Source of the DNA: Clostridia bacterium | GTDB taxonomy: Bacteria; Bacillota; Clostridia; Christensenellales; Aristaeellaceae | Length of the DNA stretch: 64,000 nt | Assembly (NCBI GenBank): GCA_017524615.1 | Contig: JAFXVJ010000013.1 | Span: 1 to 64,000, forward strand | Reading direction: 5' to 3' | Part shown: piece by piece, positions 38,240 to 50,545 of the stretch | Position numbering within the stretch: the first letter of the stretch is position 1 | Layout of the letters: each line of letters begins with the position of its first letter | The notes under the pieces: generated by a model | The model's database searches: none | Seen by the model: only the letters and a program-made list of their open reading frames with translations | What the model was told of the DNA's origin: nothing | Made by a program: the position numbers and the translations under genes

Positions 38240-40402
38240 TTATTTGATCAGCGTAATATTCCGGAACACGCTGACCAACGTGTTGGCCACGGTGGACATG
38301 GTCTTGATGAAGATATCGAGCGCAACGCCCACCACGTCCTTGCGGGTATCGCCGATGGTATCGCCGGTGACGGCCGCCTTATGGGCGTGAGAGCCCTTGC
38401 CATAACCCTTCAAAGCGCCGGATTCGATATACTTTTTGGCGTTGTCGAACGCACCGCCGGAGTTGCCCATAAAGATCGCGCGGGGAATGGCCACGATGGT
38501 CGCGCCGATGAGCAGACCGCCCACAAATTCCACGCCGAAGATAAAGCCGCCGATCACGGGAATGATCATAGCCAGCACAGAAGGAACCAGCATCTTTTTC
38601 AGCGCCTGCCTGGCGGCCAGCGCGATCATGCGGTTGTAGTCCGGGGTCTTTTTCCCGGCGAGCACTTCAGGCGTCAGCTGCTTGTCGCCTTCATCGGCCA
38701 TCAGCTTGGCGGATTCGATGGTGTTGTCGGTCAGCATGGCGGAGAAGTATTCCACCAGCGCGCCGCCGATGATGGCGCCGGCCACCACCACGAAGGAGGC
38801 GATGTTCAGCGTCATTTCAGCGCCGGCCTTCGTAAAGTTGCCTACATAAGAAACGATCAGGGACACAGTGGCGAAAGCGGCGGAGCCAATTGCAAAGCCC
38901 TTGCCCACGGCGGCGGTGGTGTTGCCCACGGCATCCAGCTTATCGGTGATGACACGGACATTGGCGTCCAGATGGCAGCTTTCCGCCAGACCGCCGGCGT
39001 TATCGGCGATGGGGCCGAAGGCGTCGATGGATACCGTGGCGCCCACGAATGCAAGCATGCCCAGCGCGGCAACAGCCACACCGTAAATGCCCGCCACTTT
39101 GCCGGAAACAAACAGCGCAATGCCGATCATCAAAACGGGCAGCAGCACGGAGCGGGAACCCACGGCGTCGCCCTTGGTCACCACGAACGCCTCGCCTTCC
39201 GGCGCCATTTCAGCCAGCGAGCGGGTGGGCTTATAATCGGTGGATGTGTAATACTCGGTAATGGAGCCGATCGCCACGCCGCTGGCGATGCCCAGCACAG
39301 CGCAGATCCAGGGAGAAGCCCAGCCGGCTACCCAGTGATAGGTATCCCGGATCACGTCAGCGTTCACATTGCCAAAGCAAATGGCCGCCGCGCCCAGGCC
39401 CAGCGCCATGGTCAGGCCTGCGGAAATCCAGGTGGCCAGGTTCAGTTCGCGGGAAGGATTGTCGCTCATCTTTTTCCGATCGGCATAGAACAGGCCCAGC
39501 AGGCAGCTGAGCAGGCCAACGCCCGCCAGCAGCACGGGATAAATGATCGTGCCGTTGAAAACGCCTTCCAGCGCGTCCTTCAGGCCTTCACCGATGTTGA
39601 GTTCATATTGCTGGAACAGGATCACAGCGATCATGAGGGAAGCGGAAATGGTAGCCACGAAGGATTCCAGCAGGTCGGAGCAGTTGCCGGCGATGTCGTT
39701 CACGTTGTCGCCAATAAAATCGGCGATAACATTGGGAACACGGGAGTCATCTTCCGGCAGGTCATTGCGCACCTTGGCCAGAATGTCGGCGGAGATATCC
39801 GCCGCCTTGGTGTAGTTGCCGCCGGCCACGCGGTTGAACATGGCAACCAGCGAGCAGCCCAGAGAGTAAGTGGAGATGCGCATGATCGTAGGATTGACGC
39901 CTTCCAGGGAAGTGATGATGCCGCCGCCCGCGACGTCATGGCGAACGTTGCCGAAGATCATGAGTATGCCTACCAGGCCCAGCAGGCCCAAGCCCTGCAC
40001 GCACAGGCCGGAAATGGAGCCGCCGCACAGCGCGACCTTTACCGTTTCGCCGATGGACAGGCTTTCCCGGGCCTTATTGGCCGTGCGCACATTGGCGTAG
40101 GTGGCGCTGCGCATGCCCACCACGCAGGCGCAAGAGCTCATCAGCGCGCCAAACAGGAAAGTCAGGCCGCTGGTTTGTTCGACAAACAGGCTGAACACCG
40201 CCGCCAGCAAAACCACCACGATGATGATGGTTTTGTATTCGGTTTTCATGAAGGTGTTCGCACCGGAACGGATGATGCCGGCCATTTCGACCATTTCCTG
40301 CGTTCCTTCAGGCATTTTGCGAATGCGCTGATAGTTGAACGCCACATAGGCAATGGCTGCTGCGACCACGCAGAGGACCAGGATGTACCACAGCGAAGAC
40401 AT
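38240..40402 (-). CDS. hppA: membrane-bound ion-pumping pyrophosphatase, divergent type
   Basis: Integral membrane PPase of 720 residues with about 16 helices, hydrolysing PPi to pump H+ and/or Na+. The catalytic set is present: Lys199, Asp202, Asp206 and Lys210 in TKAADISADILAKVR, and Asp228, Asp232 and Asp236 in DFIGDNVND, plus GDTIGDTRKD at the C-terminus. The usually invariant DVGADLVGKVE reads DISADILAKVR, with Arg212 in place of Glu; the C-terminal GDPxKDTSGPSLN block is also changed, so it belongs to a divergent branch. GNTTAAVGKG has Ala at the K+-dependence position, predicting K+ requirement. Own promoter; the pumped ion cannot be settled here. Confidence 0.93.
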   Translation of the reverse strand: MSSLWYILVLCVVAAAIAYVAFNYQRIRKMPEGTQEMVEMAGIIRSGANTFMKTEYKTIIIVVVLLAAVFSLFVEQTSGLTFLFGALMSSCACVVGMRSATYANVRTANKARESLSIGETVKVALCGGSISGLCVQGLGLLGLVGILMIFGNVRHDVAGGGIITSLEGVNPTIMRISTYSLGCSLVAMFNRVAGGNYTKAADISADILAKVRNDLPEDDSRVPNVIADFIGDNVNDIAGNCSDLLESFVATISASLMIAVILFQQYELNIGEGLKDALEGVFNGTIIYPVLLAGVGLLSCLLGLFYADRKKMSDNPSRELNLATWISAGLTMALGLGAAAICFGNVNADVIRDTYHWVAGWASPWICAVLGIASGVAIGSITEYYTSTDYKPTRSLAEMAPEGEAFVVTKGDAVGSRSVLLPVLMIGIALFVSGKVAGIYGVAVAALGMLAFVGATVSIDAFGPIADNAGGLAESCHLDANVRVITDKLDAVGNTTAAVGKGFAIGSAAFATVSLIVSYVGNFTKAGAEMTLNIASFVVVAGAIIGGALVEYFSAMLTDNTIESAKLMADEGDKQLTPEVLAGKKTPDYNRMIALAARQALKKMLVPSVLAMIIPVIGGFIFGVEFVGGLLIGATIVAIPRAIFMGNSGGAFDNAKKYIESGALKGYGKGSHAHKAAVTGDTIGDTRKDVVGVALDIFIKTMSTVANTLVSVFRNITLIK

Positions 40403-40486
40403 AAGGGGAGGCCTCCTATTCTGTAATGATGGTAGTTTTCGGAGCTCTGGTTGCGCATCCGCAGCCCAGTCTCCTACTTCCTACCT

Positions 40487-40515
40487 ATTATATATTCAGC
40501 GCATGCCTGCGTCAA
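40487..40515 (-). promoter_or_regulatory. hppA promoter
   Basis: On the minus strand TTGACG (40510-40515), a 17-nt spacer and TATAAT (40487-40492). The leader is about 80 nt and ends in AGGAGG next to a GGCCTCC palindrome. Confidence 0.8.
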
Positions 40516-40640
40516 TAGCTGACCAACAAAAAGAAAATGAATTCTTCAGGCGTGTCATTTCCGCGCTCTCCCCATTCCCTCCCCTTGCCAGCTTTTCTTT
40601 GATTCTTCACGGAAAGTCATAGAGAAAGAAATGATCTTTC

Positions 40641-40768
40641 TTGTCATCTTGAGCGGAGTGGAGCGGGAGCGGAACGGAGTCGAAAGATCTATATATCGGT
40701 CGTGCGATTCACGCATAGATCCCTCGGATGCGCTTCGCCTTTCGGCTTCGCTTCGCTCGGGATGACAA
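40641..40768. repeat. 128-bp non-coding repeat element with imperfect terminal inverted repeats
   Basis: The ends TTGTCATCTTGAGCG (40641-40655) and CGCTCGGGATGACAA (40754-40768) are inverted repeats with two mismatches. The interior holds GGAGCGGGAGCGGAACGG and CTTCGGCTTCGCTTCGC purine/pyrimidine runs and AGATCT/AGATCC motifs. This is the TCATxxTGAGCG...CGCTCxGGATGA class of dispersed intergenic repeat found in many bacterial genomes, often mis-called as small proteins (CHPERSEAE...). It looks like a non-autonomous element; other copies are expected elsewhere in this genome. Confidence 0.75.
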
Positions 40769-40885
40769 TGAAGGATTTTCAATTTCGGAACAATCCGTGA
40801 AGGACCCTTTTTGCATACCGTTTTACATCCTTCAACGGCACAAAACGCGCCGAACGTTCGTGACTTGCACAAATAAGGGCATAAG

Positions 40886-40915
40886 AAAAACCCTGCAAAT
40901 CCATGATTTGCAAGG
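40886..40915 (-). terminator. terminator of the tRNA-Arg gene
   Basis: On the minus strand CCTTGCAAATC (40915-40905) pairs with GATTTGCAGGG (40901-40891), one G-U pair and a 3-nt loop, followed by TTTTTC, just after the tRNA 3' end. Confidence 0.85.
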
Positions 40916-40922
40916 CTTTTCG

Positions 40923-40999
40923 TGGTACGCCCGGTGCGATTCGAACGCATGGCCTTCAGAGTCGGAGTCTGACACTCTATCCAACTGAGCTACGGGCGC
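40923..40999 (-). tRNA. tRNA-Arg (anticodon CCG)
   Basis: A 77-nt cloverleaf including an encoded CCA. Acceptor GCGCCCG/CGGGCGT has a G-U first pair. The D arm is GCTC...GAGT, the anticodon stem TCAGA/TCTGA with loop CTCCGAC giving anticodon CCG and A37, and the T arm ends TTCGAAT. It reads CGG arginine codons, which are well used in this GC-rich DNA. One A-C mismatch closes the T stem. Confidence 0.93.
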
Positions 41000-41025
41000 A
41001 TAGCTGTCTTTCGGACAGCTTGATC

Positions 41026-41054
41026 AGTATATCACAGGCGTACGCTTCTGTCAA
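41026..41054 (-). promoter_or_regulatory. promoter of the tRNA-Arg gene
   Basis: On the minus strand TTGACA (41049-41054), a 17-nt spacer and TATACT (41026-41031) with an extended TGA. Between the -10 and the tRNA a short AGCTGTC/GACAGCT hairpin (41002-41020) can form in the leader. Confidence 0.8.
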
Positions 41055-41166
41055 GGTCTGCCCGCCTGTTTCCAGTTGATTTCATAAAATTTTTTCGGCT
41101 TTATCGTATTTCACGTTTTTTTCATTTTTTTGTCATCGGCGCAACGGACGCGCAGGACAAAGCCCG

Positions 41167-41568
41167 TCAGCTCTTGACCCGGATGCGGGTAATGGCCCGT
41201 TTCAATTTGGCTTCCGCGATCGTGAAATCCCGATCCTCCCGGCTCATGGATTCCAATTGCTTCTTGGCGTATTCCTCTGCCTCTTTGGCGCGCTCCAGGT
41301 CAATATCATCCTGCCATTCAAAGGTGACGGCGATCACGCGCACTTCATTATTGCTGACGCTCAGCAATCCTCCGTTGCATGCGGCGATGCGCGTGTTGCC
41401 CTCTCCATCGGTTACCCTCGCCTCGCCGATGCCCAAGGGGGTTGCGTAATCAATGTGATGGGGCAATATGCACACATCGCCGTTGATGGCGCGCACGATG
41501 ATGCTTTCTGCCTGCCCATCATAGGCCATGCGGTCCGGCGTTACGATCTGCAAATGGAATGTGGCCAT
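41167..41568 (-). CDS. atpC: ATP synthase epsilon subunit
   Basis: A 133-residue central-stalk subunit that couples rotation and regulates ATP hydrolysis. The N-terminal beta sandwich (FHLQIVTPDRMAYDGQAESI; DVCILPHHIDYATPLGIG) and the C-terminal two-helix part (DIDLERAKEAEEYAKKQLES...) are present. I use ATG 41568; a GTG at 41574 overlapping the atpD stop would add two residues but leaves almost no room for a Shine-Dalgarno site. It is the last gene of the atp operon. I see no clear hairpin terminator after it, only A-rich sequence before the tRNA promoter. Confidence 0.95.
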   Translation of the reverse strand: MATFHLQIVTPDRMAYDGQAESIIVRAINGDVCILPHHIDYATPLGIGEARVTDGEGNTRIAACNGGLLSVSNNEVRVIAVTFEWQDDIDLERAKEAEEYAKKQLESMSREDRDFTIAEAKLKRAITRIRVKS

Positions 41569-41570
41569 CG

Positions 41571-43004
<1,434 letters not shown>

Positions 43005-43856
43005 TTATTTTTCCGCCCCGGCCACGATTTCCGTGATTTCCTGGGTGATGGCGCCCTGACGGGCCCGGTTGAATTTCAGTCTCAGATCACTGATCATTTC
43101 GCCGGCGTTTTTGGTGGCGCTGTCCATGGCGTTGCGCCGGGCCGATACTTCGCTTGCGAAGGAATCGCACGCGGCGCTGTACAGCCGTCCGGCCAGGAAA
43201 TCGGGCACCACGGATTTCAGCGTTTCAGCCGCATCTGGCTCATACACGGTGGACGCGTTCCGGTGATCGATCCCGCTTTCTTCCTGCCTTTCAATGGGCA
43301 GCAGCTGTTCGATCTTCACTTCCTGGCTCATCATAGACTGAAAATTGGTATAGACCAGGTAGATTTCATCGTATTCCCCGGCCAGGTATCCGGCAGTCAG
43401 CTGCTGGGTCAGCTTGTAGCAGGCGCTGACGGGCAGGCCCTCCACATGGCTGTATTCCTCGTTCAGCAGCCTGACGCCCAGATGGTTGTATTTCTCAATG
43501 GCTTTTCGCCCCAGGGGCAGCACACAGTAGGGTGTACCCTCCGCATGGGCATCCACGGCCTTGAACACATTGGCGTTGTAGCCGCCTGCCAGGCCCCGTT
43601 CCCCCGCGATGACGACATAGCACCGGTTTTTGACCGGACGCGCCGTCACAAAGGGAATATCAGGCTCGTCGCAGCTGCGCACGGCGGCCATCATGGCCTC
43701 CCGGGAGATGCTGGCGTAGGGCTTGCTTTTTTCCATGCGTTCCTTAGCGCGGCGGAGCTTGGATGTGGCTACCAGCTGCATGGCCTTGGTGATCTGCATG
43801 GTGCTTTCCACGCTTTTGATGCGCAGCTTGATGGCCTTCATGGACGAACCGGCCAT
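43005..43856 (-). CDS. atpG: ATP synthase gamma subunit
   Basis: Rotor shaft of F1, 283 residues. The long N-terminal helix (KAIKLRIKSVESTMQITKAMQLVATSKLRRAKERM) and the C-terminal helix (SARRNAMDSATKNAGEMISDLRLKFNRARQGAITQEITEIVAGA) form the coiled coil. The central Rossmann part includes VIAGERGLAGGYNANV. 12 nt after atpA. Confidence 0.97.
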   Translation of the reverse strand: MAGSSMKAIKLRIKSVESTMQITKAMQLVATSKLRRAKERMEKSKPYASISREAMMAAVRSCDEPDIPFVTARPVKNRCYVVIAGERGLAGGYNANVFKAVDAHAEGTPYCVLPLGRKAIEKYNHLGVRLLNEEYSHVEGLPVSACYKLTQQLTAGYLAGEYDEIYLVYTNFQSMMSQEVKIEQLLPIERQEESGIDHRNASTVYEPDAAETLKSVVPDFLAGRLYSAACDSFASEVSARRNAMDSATKNAGEMISDLRLKFNRARQGAITQEITEIVAGAEK

Positions 43857-43868
43857 GAAAATCCCTCC

Positions 43869-45953
<2,085 letters not shown>

Positions 45954-45957
<4 letters not shown>

Positions 45958-46457
45958 GAGGGATCACCAACGTTCTGAATGAATTCATCCACAAATCCGT
46001 CGTAATCCTTCTGGTTGATTTCACGCTCCACGACCTTGGAGGCGATATCCACCGCCAGTTCGGAAATCTCGCTGCGCACATCCTGCAGCATTTGCTGTTT
46101 CTGCTGGGCAATTTCTCTTTCCGCCTTCTGCCTGGCGTGCGCAGCCTGCTCCTTGGCTTCCGCCACGATCTGGTCGCCGCGGAGCTGGGCCGTCTGGGCT
46201 GCGGTCTTGATCATCGTATCCGCCTCTTGCCTCGCGCCGGCCAGCTTCTGCTCATATTCCCGCTTCATCTGGTTCGCCGAATCCCGGCTGTCGTCCGCCT
46301 CGGAAAAGATCCTGTCCACCTGCGATTGTCTCGTGTCCATGACCTTCTGCACAGGCTTGAACAGGAATTTCTTCATGATGCGGTAAATGATGAGCAGGTT
46401 CACAAGCGAAATGATGATCTGCCAGAAATTGACAGAAATGATATCTAATGACTGCAC
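45954..46457 (-). CDS. atpF: ATP synthase b subunit
   Basis: Peripheral-stalk subunit of 167 residues. One N-terminal membrane helix (VNFWQIIISLVNLLIIYRIMKKFLF) is followed by a long polar helix rich in A, E, K and Q that dimerises. It lies between atpE and atpH and overlaps atpH by 4 nt. Confidence 0.95.
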
Positions 46458-46497
46458 GCTTATCGAACCTTTCTGTCGATGTTACTGCGGCGGCTGC

Positions 46498-46875
<378 letters not shown>

Positions 46876-47733
46876 TTATGCGTCCTCGGGGGCCGCAGTG
46901 GCGATGAACATCATGGTCAGCATGGCGAAGATGAAGGCCTGCATGCAGCCGCTGAAAATATCAAAGTACAGCGACAGCACGGCCGGAAGGCCCACCTGCA
47001 GGAAAGGGATTTTTCCCAGCGTTCCGGGCAGCCAGCCCAGCACGGTCTGGGACAGGCTGCGCAGGGCGAAAGCGATCAGGGTGGAAATGACCATGCCGCT
47101 CATGACGTTGCCGTAATGACGGAAGGACATCGAAATGGGCGTGGCGATTTCACCGATGATGTTCAGGGGCGCAAAGACGGGGATCGGGCTGAAAAAGCCT
47201 TTGATGTACGCCCACAGGCCGCCCTTGAGCTTATAATGGGTGATCAGGATAAACACCAGAATGGCCCAGCCCAGGATGATGTTGACATCCGAGGTGGGGG
47301 CGAACAGCCCCAGCAGACTGCTTAGACTGCTCAGGGCGGAAAGCGCCAGGATCCCGGCCACAAACGGCGCGAAGCCAATGAACTTTTCCCCCATGTTGCT
47401 GCGCACCAGCCTGTTGACCGTGTCCACGATCCATTCGGCCGCCAACTGGCGCTTGGAATCGGGGATCACCTTGATCCCGTGGGTCAGATACAGGCACACG
47501 CCGAGAATGGACAGGATCACTGCCCAGGAATTGACCTGCGCCGCAGTGATGGGCAGATCCTGAATGGGCATGGGAATGGTGAAATAGATTTGCGCGCCGG
47601 AAATCTGAACGCCCTCGGACAGGGGCGCGTCAGGCGTGGTCAGCACCTTGAGCGTCATGGCGCCAGCCAAGGGCAGCACGATCAGCAGGATCAGCAGAAT
47701 ATCCACCGCCCGCGCCCGCCTTTTGCTTTGCAT
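46876..47733 (-). CDS. atpB: ATP synthase a subunit
   Basis: Membrane stator subunit of 285 residues with about five or six helices. The essential stator arginine is in SMSFRHYGNVMSG (commonly LRLFGN). The C-terminal helices LQVGLPAVLSLYFDIFSGCMQAFIFAMLTMMFI complete the ion half-channels. The first ~75 residues are outside/loop with one helix. 6 nt after atpI, 75 nt before atpE. Confidence 0.95.
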   Translation of the reverse strand: MQSKRRARAVDILLILLIVLPLAGAMTLKVLTTPDAPLSEGVQISGAQIYFTIPMPIQDLPITAAQVNSWAVILSILGVCLYLTHGIKVIPDSKRQLAAEWIVDTVNRLVRSNMGEKFIGFAPFVAGILALSALSSLSSLLGLFAPTSDVNIILGWAILVFILITHYKLKGGLWAYIKGFFSPIPVFAPLNIIGEIATPISMSFRHYGNVMSGMVISTLIAFALRSLSQTVLGWLPGTLGKIPFLQVGLPAVLSLYFDIFSGCMQAFIFAMLTMMFIATAAPEDA

Positions 47734-47739
47734 GTTCCT

Positions 47740-48216
47740 TTATGCCCCCTTTCCGTTCGCTATACGGATCAAAACGATCACGATGTTGGGAAACAGCAGC
47801 GGAAGAAGCGCCGCCGCGGGATGAAATACAGGCGCTTTCAGGGCCAGAAGCGCCACCAGCCCGATCAGCAGCAGCCGCAGGACGAAAGAAAGCTGCATTT
47901 TCCGTCCGGCTTGTTTCGCCTCCGGGCTCAGGGGCGGAGATGCTTTTTCTTCTTCTTCCGCATCCTCCCCGCCGTCCGGCGATTCCTCTTCATCGCTCTT
48001 TGGCAGAACTGGCATGCTGCCGGTCAGATGCTGCACGGTCATCGCCATCAGGAAAAAATTCCCGATGGCCGTGGCGCAGCCCAGCAGCGCCCCCAGCAAC
48101 ACGGTGTGGTCAAATTTCCCCAGGATCAGAAACACCGCGATCATCAGCACCGTCAGGATCAGCGTCCCGGCGGCCACCCTTGCGGTTTCCTTCCTGACGG
48201 CAGGATCAATCTTCAT
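47740..48216 (-). CDS. atpI: ATP synthase subunit I-like membrane protein
   Basis: A 158-residue small membrane protein in the atpI position. Four hydrophobic segments are visible: residues ~14-33, ~38-60, ~108-125 and ~130-150. A charged acidic loop (DEEESPDGGEDAEEEE) between the second and third is longer than usual. AtpI proteins help c-ring assembly or Mg2+ supply; this is family knowledge. Assignment rests on position and topology more than on sequence. Confidence 0.75.
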   Translation of the reverse strand: MKIDPAVRKETARVAAGTLILTVLMIAVFLILGKFDHTVLLGALLGCATAIGNFFLMAMTVQHLTGSMPVLPKSDEEESPDGGEDAEEEEKASPPLSPEAKQAGRKMQLSFVLRLLLIGLVALLALKAPVFHPAAALLPLLFPNIVIVLIRIANGKGA

Positions 48217-48242
48217 TTCAGCTATCCTTTACCAGAACTCTG

Positions 48243-48908
<666 letters not shown>

Positions 48909-48932
48909 TCAGGCGTTGCTATCCAATACATC

Positions 48933-48961
48933 ATTATACATGAAAACGGGGCCCTTGGCAA
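48933..48961 (-). promoter_or_regulatory. promoter of the upp-atp operon
   Basis: On the minus strand TTGCCA (48956-48961), a 17-nt spacer and TATAAT (48933-48938), about 60 nt upstream of upp. Confidence 0.8.
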
Positions 48962-48994
48962 GCGCATCCGCCCCTGCAGTTTCCCAAATCGAAC

Positions 48995-49018
48995 GAAAAA
49001 AACGGCGGATATCGCCGT
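48995..49018 (-). terminator. terminator of the SH3 protein gene
   Basis: On the minus strand ACGGCG (49018-49013) pairs with CGCCGT (49007-49002), followed by a T-run (A-run at 48995-49002). It isolates the upp promoter. Confidence 0.75.
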
Positions 49019-49146
49019 CCTTTTCAAAAGTTTGTGAAATTGTAATAAATCCCCCGCTGTCCAATGAAGCGTTTCTTCTTCCACTTCATTGGGCAGCTGA
49101 ATGAAAGACGGGGAACGCGGGGGTTCTGCGCTGATCCATGTCACAT

Positions 49147-50415
49147 TCATCCAAGCGTCATGTCTTCCGGCATATCCAGTCCCGGATCGTGCTCCACCGC
49201 GCCGGCGGGCACATACACATCGATAACGCCGCCGTCCGGCGTTTCGGTCTCCACCAGTAGGTATTCCGCATCAGGCAGCACGTATTCGCTCACAAAGTTT
49301 CCGTTTTCATCCGCCGTGCCAACAATGAGCACCCTCCGTCCTTTTTCCAGCAGCCCGGCCTGCCTTATGGGTCCAGCCGCAGTTTCGCGCTGGAAAAAGG
49401 GCGTGTCCTGCCGCAGGATGCCGGCGGTGGAAGCGCTGGCGATGATCCGGGCTTTCACGTCGCCCATGGCCAGAAAGGCATATTCATCGCCCCGCGTATC
49501 GGTGCTGATCCAGGTCTCCACCCGTACCAGATAGCTGTCGCCGAACACGCCCAGCGCCCAGACAGGATCATACCTCACAAGCACGCCGGTTTTCTGCTTC
49601 CGGGCTGCGTCTGCGTACAGGTCCCCGTCGGTTTCCCGCAATTCCGCCACCGGCGGCTGGAAAGCCGGGCAGCCCGCCGTGCTGTAATCCAGAAAATCCT
49701 TCTGAATGTAACCGATCACTGGGCCGATCCGCACCCGGTCCCAGCCGTCGTCCGCCACATGATCGTCGAACAGCCGGTCCACCTGAACGCCGCAGAACAG
49801 CCTGCCAAGCACCGTGCTTTTTCTGTCCGGCTCTTTTCGGATGTTCACCGTCTCGTCCGCCTTGCCTGTATTCACCCGGGCATGGGCGAAATTGTCCGCC
49901 TGGGCAATAACAGCCGAGGAAACATACCCGTACAGTCTTTGCCCGTCCGCTTCCAGGCATACATGGAGCCAATCCGCGCTGACGGTGCCCAGCACCCGGA
50001 CCCTGTCACCCTGCTTCAGCCATGCCATCAGCTCTCCCCGTCCGCCGGTCTGCGTGCGCAGCGGAACGCCCTGGCCTGCCGTTTCCTCATACCGGACGCA
50101 GCCAGGCTGACCGCTGTACAGCGCGCTGTCGCTGCCCGCCGGAGCCAGGAATTTTTCCATCATGAAGCCCTGCCGTCCGCCGATCTCCACTTTGGCCCAG
50201 CCTTTCGCGTTGCTTTCGTACACCGTCACCTCCACGCCCGCAAAATACTGGCCCAGGATCTCCGCGCCGGTGTCGGGATGCTTGCGAAGCTTTACCCGTG
50301 CTTCGATGCTCTGCAGCGGTGCAATCACGCAGTGCCTTTCTTCCGCCGCTGCACAGCCCGCCGAGCAGATCATCAGGGCCAACGCGATCCATCCGCAAAT
50401 CCATTGTTTCTTCAT
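49147..50415 (-). CDS. exported protein with SH3-like repeats
   Basis: A 422-residue secreted protein. The signal peptide (WICGWIALALMICSAGCAAA) may end at Cys20 as a lipoprotein, although Ser at -3 is atypical, or at AAA-E by signal peptidase I. Three SH3-like segments follow: RVKLRKHPDTGAEILGQYFAG...KVEIGGRQGFM; VPLRTQTGGRGELMAWLKQGDRV...YGYV; and VNIRKEPDRKSTVLGRLFCG...IGYIQKDFL. After these come two beta-rich segments of unknown type. No catalytic motif. I chose ATG 50415, which has GAGGAGG 8 nt upstream. No clear promoter of its own is visible, so it may rely on readthrough from pckA or a weak promoter. Confidence 0.75.
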   Translation of the reverse strand: MKKQWICGWIALALMICSAGCAAAEERHCVIAPLQSIEARVKLRKHPDTGAEILGQYFAGVEVTVYESNAKGWAKVEIGGRQGFMMEKFLAPAGSDSALYSGQPGCVRYEETAGQGVPLRTQTGGRGELMAWLKQGDRVRVLGTVSADWLHVCLEADGQRLYGYVSSAVIAQADNFAHARVNTGKADETVNIRKEPDRKSTVLGRLFCGVQVDRLFDDHVADDGWDRVRIGPVIGYIQKDFLDYSTAGCPAFQPPVAELRETDGDLYADAARKQKTGVLVRYDPVWALGVFGDSYLVRVETWISTDTRGDEYAFLAMGDVKARIIASASTAGILRQDTPFFQRETAAGPIRQAGLLEKGRRVLIVGTADENGNFVSEYVLPDAEYLLVETETPDGGVIDVYVPAGAVEHDPGLDMPEDMTLG

Positions 50416-50486
50416 TTTCAACGCCTCCTCGTGACCGTGTTCATCCATAATGACACATCATCACGCGGATTTGTTTCACTGCTATG

Positions 50487-50526
50487 AAAAAAACGGGAGA
50501 AAAGCGGCGATCCCGCTTTCCTCCCG
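50487..50526 (-). terminator. terminator of pckA
   Basis: On the minus strand CGGGAGGAAAGCGG pairs with CCGCTTTTCTCCCG (one mismatch), followed by TTTTTTT. Confidence 0.9.
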
Positions 50527-50545
50527 GAAACATGCGATTGACAGT

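Noticed and set aside
37778-38247. Several 60-90 codon frames between xylB and hppA
   Set aside because: No ribosome sites or domains, and they overlap a hairpin terminator.
38189-40426. 745-codon plus-strand frame opposite the membrane pyrophosphatase
   Set aside because: His/Gly/Gln-rich mirror of a transmembrane protein gene.
40555-40950. 131-codon minus-strand frame across the repeat element
   Set aside because: The peptide CHPERSEAERRSASEGS is the well-known false translation of this class of intergenic repeat.
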